DNA of 64,000 bases from Sinotaia quadrata (taxonomy: Eukaryota > Mollusca > Gastropoda > Architaenioglossa > Viviparidae): contig CM054184.1 in NCBI GenBank assembly GCA_028829895.1, forward strand, positions 24,755,201-24,819,200, in the 5' to 3' direction. Numbering within the stretch: the stretch's first letter is position 1; each line of letters starts with the position of its first letter. The notes under the pieces are model-generated. The model saw only the letters and a program-made list of their open reading frames with translations. It did not search any database and was not told the DNA's origin. A program made the translations under genes and the position numbers. Positions 58,947 to 64,000 of this stretch are shown in pieces.

Positions 58947-59208
58947 GTAAATATACAAGATTCATTCACATGTATCCACACTAGAGTGTAGACAAATTTG
59001 GTTCAATTAAAAAAAGTGGTTATAACAAGTTGATTTTCTCGTGGGAAAAATAATGGATTTTGAACAGAATCACCACCAACCCCCCAAAAAACATTAGCAA
59101 CTATTATGATTCTGTCTTTCAAAGAATGAGAATTTGACTGCATGTTTAAAATGAATATTGTTTCAACTGCATCAACTGAATAAAAAATGTTACTAACATT
59201 AAAAAAAT

Positions 59209-59310
59209 TATAATGCACTATTTACCTACATAACATGTAATAGTAAAGCATTACATTTTATAAAACTATAATGCACTATTTAACTATATAACTTAAAAGT
59301 AAAGCATCTA
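59209..59310. repeat. Tandem duplication, 58 bp, ~1.8 copies
   Basis: TATAATGCACTATTTA recurs at 59209 and 59267, followed in both by AGTAAAGCAT. The second unit is incomplete. Confidence 0.8.
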
Positions 59311-59507
59311 AAAAGTGCTCATGATATAAAGTGAAGTTGTATAGTTTATAAGCTATGGCTATGTGACTTTGTGAGAACAGAAGTAGATGATAACAGCAAG
59401 GAGTGTTAGAAATGGAATCACTATACAAAGCCTATAGAGTTTCTTTTCTCAATTTGATGGGTATTTTAAGCACATATAAAAAAGAAAATATTTACTGAAT
59501 TACTCAC

Positions 59508-59736
59508 CTTTAATCTTAAGTGGGGGTAATTTAAGCAATATAATACTGCCACTAGTTGTGCCCAATGCAAACAATGCCTCCTCTTCGCTATTTATACATG
59601 AAATAGCACTTGTTAGATGTGCTGTTATGCTTCCCCCTGGATTCAACATGTGCATGTTTATTGAGTCTGTTGCTAATGTCAAGGATGCATCATAGAATAT
59701 GGATGATGTAATCAGCTCCGAAAGAACAAATGTATC
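59508..59736 (-). CDS. NUP160: NUP160 exon (beta-propeller)
   Basis: It encodes residues 70-145. It begins after TGTGCAG with DTFVLSELITSSIFYDASL and ends with LKIK plus one base before GTGAGT. EEEALFALGTTSGSIILLKL is the propeller strand pattern that vertebrate NUP160 shows as EAVFALGSASGTLLLIKL. Phase 0 in, phase 1 out; the split codon becomes Gly with the next exon. Confidence 0.93.
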
Positions 59737-62700
59737 CTGCACATCATTATGAATATTGACAAAACAACATTATGAACATTGTTAAATTTTCATTAATTTG
59801 GGTTTTTATTATTTTTGTTTTACTACATAACTTTGCTGCATGATGATTTATTTTGAAAACTGACATTGGATTTTAGTTATGCAAAGGTCCTTGATGTAGT
59901 GGTGATTGAATGACAGTTAAAGAAGCAAATACAAAGACCTACCACATCTAACAATATATTCATGCACAACAGTAGAATGACATTTTAAGTAAAGGAAAAA
60001 ATATATTTATTAAAGTTCTATTCTCACAAGAGAATCTTTTAAAAAAAAATGTTTGCTCACTACTAGTTATCTAAACATGTACTCACCCCAAGAGGAAAAC
60101 TTTAATTATAACTGTTATGTAATGTAGTTATGAAAAGAAATGCCTAGTATTTATTTTGTGGCATGTAGCTGAAGAAAAGAGGCCATGAAGAAAAGGAAGA
60201 GGAAGAAAAATTTCTTACATATGTTGACCACTCTGACAACTAGCATCGATAGTAGGGAAAAACCCACTATATATATAATCATAAATAGTACTGTACAATT
60301 GACTGTTTGCTAGACCATGATGAGTGCCTGACTGCAGGGCACCATATGTAAATACCAGGAATCTGCTCTAAATTTTATCATTGGATAACTATTATTAGAA
60401 AGGTCATGAAACTGAAAGGGCACAAATTCTCCACCACCCCACTCTTGTTTAAGTTGAGCAGCCATTTTGAACCAAGTTTTTGTCAGGTATGGCAAGTTTT
60501 GAGGTCAATTAGAGTTATTTTAAGTTGTGTGGTTGATCCTACCTAACAAACATTATTGTGTGGTTGATTCTAATTAACTTTAGATGAAATTTAACCAGCC
60601 CCTACTGAAATTTTGGATGTGACCATGTGATAATAAAAAAAACAAAACGGTCATCCTCAAACTCAAAGCATGCATGGCTTTCATGTGACTCATTCTGTTC
60701 AAAAGCATGGAATTTTTCCATGAAACAGTGAATATTTACACAAAAACAATTATTATTTTATATTATATTTAACTGTCAATTCAATTTAGTAGACTTGTAA
60801 AAAAAAAAACCAACTGATAAAAACGTTCGCAAGTTCAACAAAAAGATAAGAAAACTTATTATTATTTGAAATAAATTAAAAATAATACTTTCAAAATTCC
60901 TTAGTATGTCTGTAATACTTATTTTGAAAATCTTTTTGGAATATACTTGCTTTTAATTATTTAGTAGACTTGTTAAAAAAAAAAATGATGCTGAAATTCA
61001 TAAGTTCAACAAAAAAATAAGAAAATTTGTTATAATTTAATTATTTTTTAATTTTAAATAAATTAAAAATAATACTTTTAAAATTCCTTAGTATGTCTAT
61101 AATAGGTAGTAATTTAAATTTTTAAATCCATTGATAATTACAGTCGCTTTTCATTTTTTAGTACACTGACCCATTCAATTATAGGTAAGCATCAAAATAG
61201 CCTGACACAGTGGTGTCAGCTGACCTATTTCTGCCTGACACTCAACAGGTTAAGAGAGAAAGGTTAGGTTTAGAGAATTAGTTGCAAATAAAAAAACAAG
61301 ATAAATACATGCACTAAAACTATTTTATTTAGAATTATCTTTTTATTAATTTTTCATTAAGTTTTTGTTCCTGCTAATTTTCGTGTGTAAATATTGCAGT
61401 AAAAATAACATTGATTCACACTTTACATGTACACACAAGTTTGGTTCTTCAATATTATGTATACTACAGTATACAGACCCCTCGTTATTTTAAACACAAC
61501 AGTTATGTAGAGATGTTAGGATTTCCAGTTATATACGGAGTGATTGCCTTTTCAATTTTCATTTAAATCTTCAGTGTTTTCTTATTTGTCACCCATTTCT
61601 GTAGCTTGTTTATGAAAAAATATAAATAATTCAAACCTTGACAACCCTTCAAAATAATAAGTGACAATGAAACAGTCAAATATAATTTCGTTTCTTTTAA
61701 AAAAGTGATACTGAAACCAATTGGAAAAATCATTGCCCGCCCAGCACCTCATAGCAAATCTGAATTTGAGTGGACAAATCTATTATTATCAGGGGTGGAG
61801 TAGAGGCATGTTGTGCAGAAATTAAATCTTCAAATGCGAATAAAAAAGTAAAAAAGGTGGCAGTGGTTGATTTATAGGCTAGCTAAAATGTTTTATAAAA
61901 ACTGCAAGTATTATGTTAAAAAAAGAAGTAATAAACCAAAGTATTTCTTATTATAATGACAAAGACATATATAGTCAGTTCTTTATATACCTAAACCTAT
62001 TATATATTTGATGTTAGCAGTTGTTCCCCCTCCCCTCCCCATATTGTTGCAATTTTTCGTTAGCAAGTAGTCATAACAAACTATGAGTTACTCATGGCTA
62101 CAATTTTTTAGGGTTGTCCAAAATCTAAAGTTAAATACTATGTCAAAGGGTCAGATCTGTGATGAGAAAACAAAAATCCAAGGACTTGATTGATAAAATA
62201 TTAGCCAAGTTCATAATGAACTCATTACTGCTGAGTTACTGGTCTAACTGGAACTCATCAGTTGGCTTTCATGTTACTTTGTTAGAGCCACTGACATTTA
62301 GAAATTGATCATAATAATGAAAATTTGGAGACGACAATATTAGTATATTACTGAGATAACTATTTTCTATGAAATTAATTGGACTGCATCCCTCATATAA
62401 AATTTAACATTTTTTTGCATCATTGAAGTCCTTGGATTTTTGTTTTCTCATCAGTTGTCAGATTTACAATATCTTGCTTAGTTTTTATTTTATTAAGATT
62501 TTAATATATGAAAATGTGCATCATTCTTCAAGCATATGGAAAAAAATTCAGAAAATATTTATTACACATACAAAAAAATGTGTAATGTATTTTTTTTATT
62601 ATCTACTAGACAAGCCCCCCAAAGTGGGAAGTATGCCTGTTCAAAAATTTTAAGTAAAAGAAAAAAAAAGAAAAAAAAGTTATGATATTTTTATTTTATC

Positions 62701-63645
62701 CATACCTGTCAACAACAAAAATTTTGAGTACACACAGAATTTTAAAGATTTATTAAAAAAAAAAAAAAAACTAAAGCAGATAGGCTTTCATGCATATTTT
62801 ACATTTTAATTGTATATATAAGGAACTAGTATGCCAAATTTCAAATGCATGGAATAATTAAAACTATTCAAAAGGGGCCTTGGCATGTCGATCATTAAAA
62901 GAAAAACATCATTTTGAGAAAAACACTTTTAAAATTAAATAATGTCTGAAAAACTTGTTCAATGTTGCTAATTTTTTTGTATAAATATCCCCCTTCAATA
63001 CCATCGATTCCCTAAAATTAGTTTAGCTCTCCCATTAACTTAATTAAATGCATTGCTTTTAGCATCCCCAGCATACTGGCTTCTATAAAACAAAAATACT
63101 GTCTATAAGGAGGTAAAAACTTATTACCAACAAACATTCTTCAAATTTATTTTACAATATCTTATTTAGTTTTTATTTAATTAATTCTAATAGTAATATG
63201 TATAAAAAATAGCCTTCCATCCAAACCCATTGTCTAAATATTAGACAATGGTTTTCTTATTTCTACTTGTCTCATGAACTTATTCGGATCACTTAGGTAT
63301 TATGTTATCTAGATCTGTTAGTGTCTAATTGCCTACCAGTTTACATTTTTAAAAGTAACATCAGTTTGATTAACAGACAATGGCTAAACCATGATAAATA
63401 TTAACAAATATGCAAAATCTAACCACTACACATGTACATGTGTTCTCTATTTCTCTGGTACAGCAAGATGTGACAAGCTATGCAGTACCACGAGATTAAC
63501 GACCTAATGCTGAAAAGCAGTGCATATCATGAGGTTTTACCATCTATGTGCAAATTTATCAAAATTTATTACAAGAACTGGCAAATTAAAGATCAAGGGA
63601 AGAGTGCACACAAGAAAAAGAAGAGGAAAATAAGGATATACATAC
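59737..63645 (-). other. NUP160 intron with dispersed repeat copy B
   Basis: Copy B is at 60361-61250. The rest, 59737-60350 and 61260-63640, is AT-rich with several poly(A) runs. The frames at 62423 and 63480 match no known family. Confidence 0.6.
60361..61253 (+). mobile_element. Dispersed repeat with internal minisatellite, copy B
   Basis: Same orientation and order as 45093-46319, but with about two minisatellite units instead of four (60785-61130). It ends TGACACTCAACAGG followed by TTAA at about 61249. The segment near 61151-61185 reads CATTTTTTAG, TACACTGACCCATTCAATTA, TAG, GTAAGC, again an acceptor-exon-donor pattern. Confidence 0.65.
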
Positions 63646-63853
63646 CCTCTGTTTCAACTGACAAGGATGAGGGAAGACAAGACGATGCACACTGGCAACA
63701 GTAGCTACCAGGATGATAACATAATCATGTGTCTCACTGACTGACACACCACCTACAATAGGTGTATCTTGAAAACAGTAACAGACCCGACATCCTGTCA
63801 ATGTCATATCTAAAGATGCCTCCTCTAGTTCCAGAACATCACCTGATGTACGC
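63646..63853 (-). CDS. NUP160: NUP160 exon (first seen; beta-propeller)
   Basis: It encodes window residues 1-69, an N-terminal part of the NUP160 beta-propeller. The acceptor is TTTCACAG before 63853 and the donor is GTATGT at 63645. The exon opens in phase 2 (one base completes a split codon), so at least one earlier exon lies beyond 64000. GVSVSETHDYVIILVATV followed by SVHRLVFPHP matches the strongly conserved propeller segment of animal NUP160 almost residue for residue. It joins the next exon in phase 0. Confidence 0.94.
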
Positions 63854-64000
63854 CTGTGAAATGAAAATTAAGTATATAAAATTACCATCACAAGTTTATA
63901 ATTAAAAATATTTACCTTATAACTGTTATTGAAAGAAAGAGTACAAAAGGTTGTGATTTTCTTAAATGGAATTATTTTTATCATATGTGTAATATATAAT
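63854..64000 (-). other. NUP160 intron (5' part beyond window)
   Basis: AT-rich sequence upstream, in gene sense, of the first exon seen. No further exon is visible before 64000. Confidence 0.6.

Larger units (their letters stand above)
56752..59507 (-). other. NUP160 intron with hAT MITE and a plus-strand exon-like segment
   Basis: Holds a MITE (56881-57068), a possible plus-strand exon (58878-58946) and a tandem duplication (59209-59310). The remaining AT-rich sequence shows nothing. Confidence 0.6.
1201..63853 (-). other. NUP160: NUP160 gene, partial at both ends (25 exons seen)
   Basis: This gene encodes nucleoporin 160, a scaffold protein of the nuclear pore and a member of the Y (Nup107-160) complex; that role is family knowledge. 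The sequence shows 25 exons with consensus splice sites, all phases compatible, giving about 1,075 codons. Family members are about 1,400 residues, so the N-terminal start (beyond 64000) and the C-terminal part (beyond position 1) are missing. Window residues 1 to about 370 are beta-propeller and the rest is helical solenoid. Key matches are GVSVSETHDYVIILVATV, DPRDFYLERIF, DCLRQLIVVLCERGELD and RRARSVDLATHNYYNLLYAF. No promoter or poly(A) site of the gene lies in the window. The only uncertain junction is the donor of the exon at 29 kb. Confidence 0.95.

Noticed and set aside
1..64000. CRISPR arrays, bacterial operons, riboswitches, origins
   Set aside because: The window is eukaryotic intron-exon DNA; the tandem repeats seen lack the constant repeat/variable spacer structure.

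Overview
The window is animal nuclear DNA: very AT-rich, with short phase-compatible exons bounded by GT..AG introns of roughly 0.5 to 7 kb and many degraded transposons. There are no bacterial-style operons. It holds one recognisable host gene, the nucleoporin NUP160, on the minus strand. The conserved protein, the intron sizes and the transposon mix (piggyBac, hAT, an RTE-type LINE, a probable LTR, a possible Helitron) suggest an invertebrate such as a mollusc or arthropod, perhaps a chelicerate. The sequence alone does not settle which.

I could read 25 consecutive NUP160 exons from 63853 down to 1201. They are in phase at all 24 junctions and encode about 1,075 residues. The first exon seen starts inside the N-terminal beta-propeller, so the true start lies beyond 64000. 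The last exon seen ends in a donor at 1200, and the C-terminal third of the helical region lies beyond position 1. Exons at 63.8 to 41.7 kb carry the beta-propeller. Exons from about 38.9 kb to 1.2 kb carry the alpha-helical solenoid by which NUP160 joins the Y (Nup107-160) complex of the nuclear pore scaffold.

The rest is intron. From low to high coordinate: local tandem duplications (0.8-1.0, 3.0 and 4.0-4.2 kb); a probable solo LTR (5.06-5.5 kb); copy 1 of an unidentified repeat family (6.3-7.9 kb); a possible Helitron end (9.75-10.2 kb); two GC-richer blocks (about 15.0-15.4 and 17.6-18.7 kb); a long inverted repeat (19.6-20.0 against 21.0-21.4 kb); dispersed repeats (23.2, 25.0, 26.6, 40.4 kb); a TTAA-flanked element (27.4-28.9 kb); hAT MITEs with 8-bp target duplications (29.8, 41.2, 56.9 kb); the longest copy of the unidentified family, inverted (30.6-33.0 kb); an RTE-type reverse transcriptase remnant (34.8-35.4 kb); a GTF2IRD2-like hAT transposase end (38.1-38.4 kb); several piggyBac pieces (39.1-39.95, 49.4-50.5, 52.7-53.2, 53.7-54.3 kb); and two copies of a repeat with an internal minisatellite that carries splice-like signals (45.1-46.3, 60.4-61.25 kb).

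I found no rRNA, tRNA, CRISPR array or second confirmed host gene. The items most worth following up are the unidentified three-copy family, the splice-signal minisatellite, the piggyBac copies flanking an exon, and the uncertain donor of the exon at 29 kb. I see no convincing new multi-gene system.
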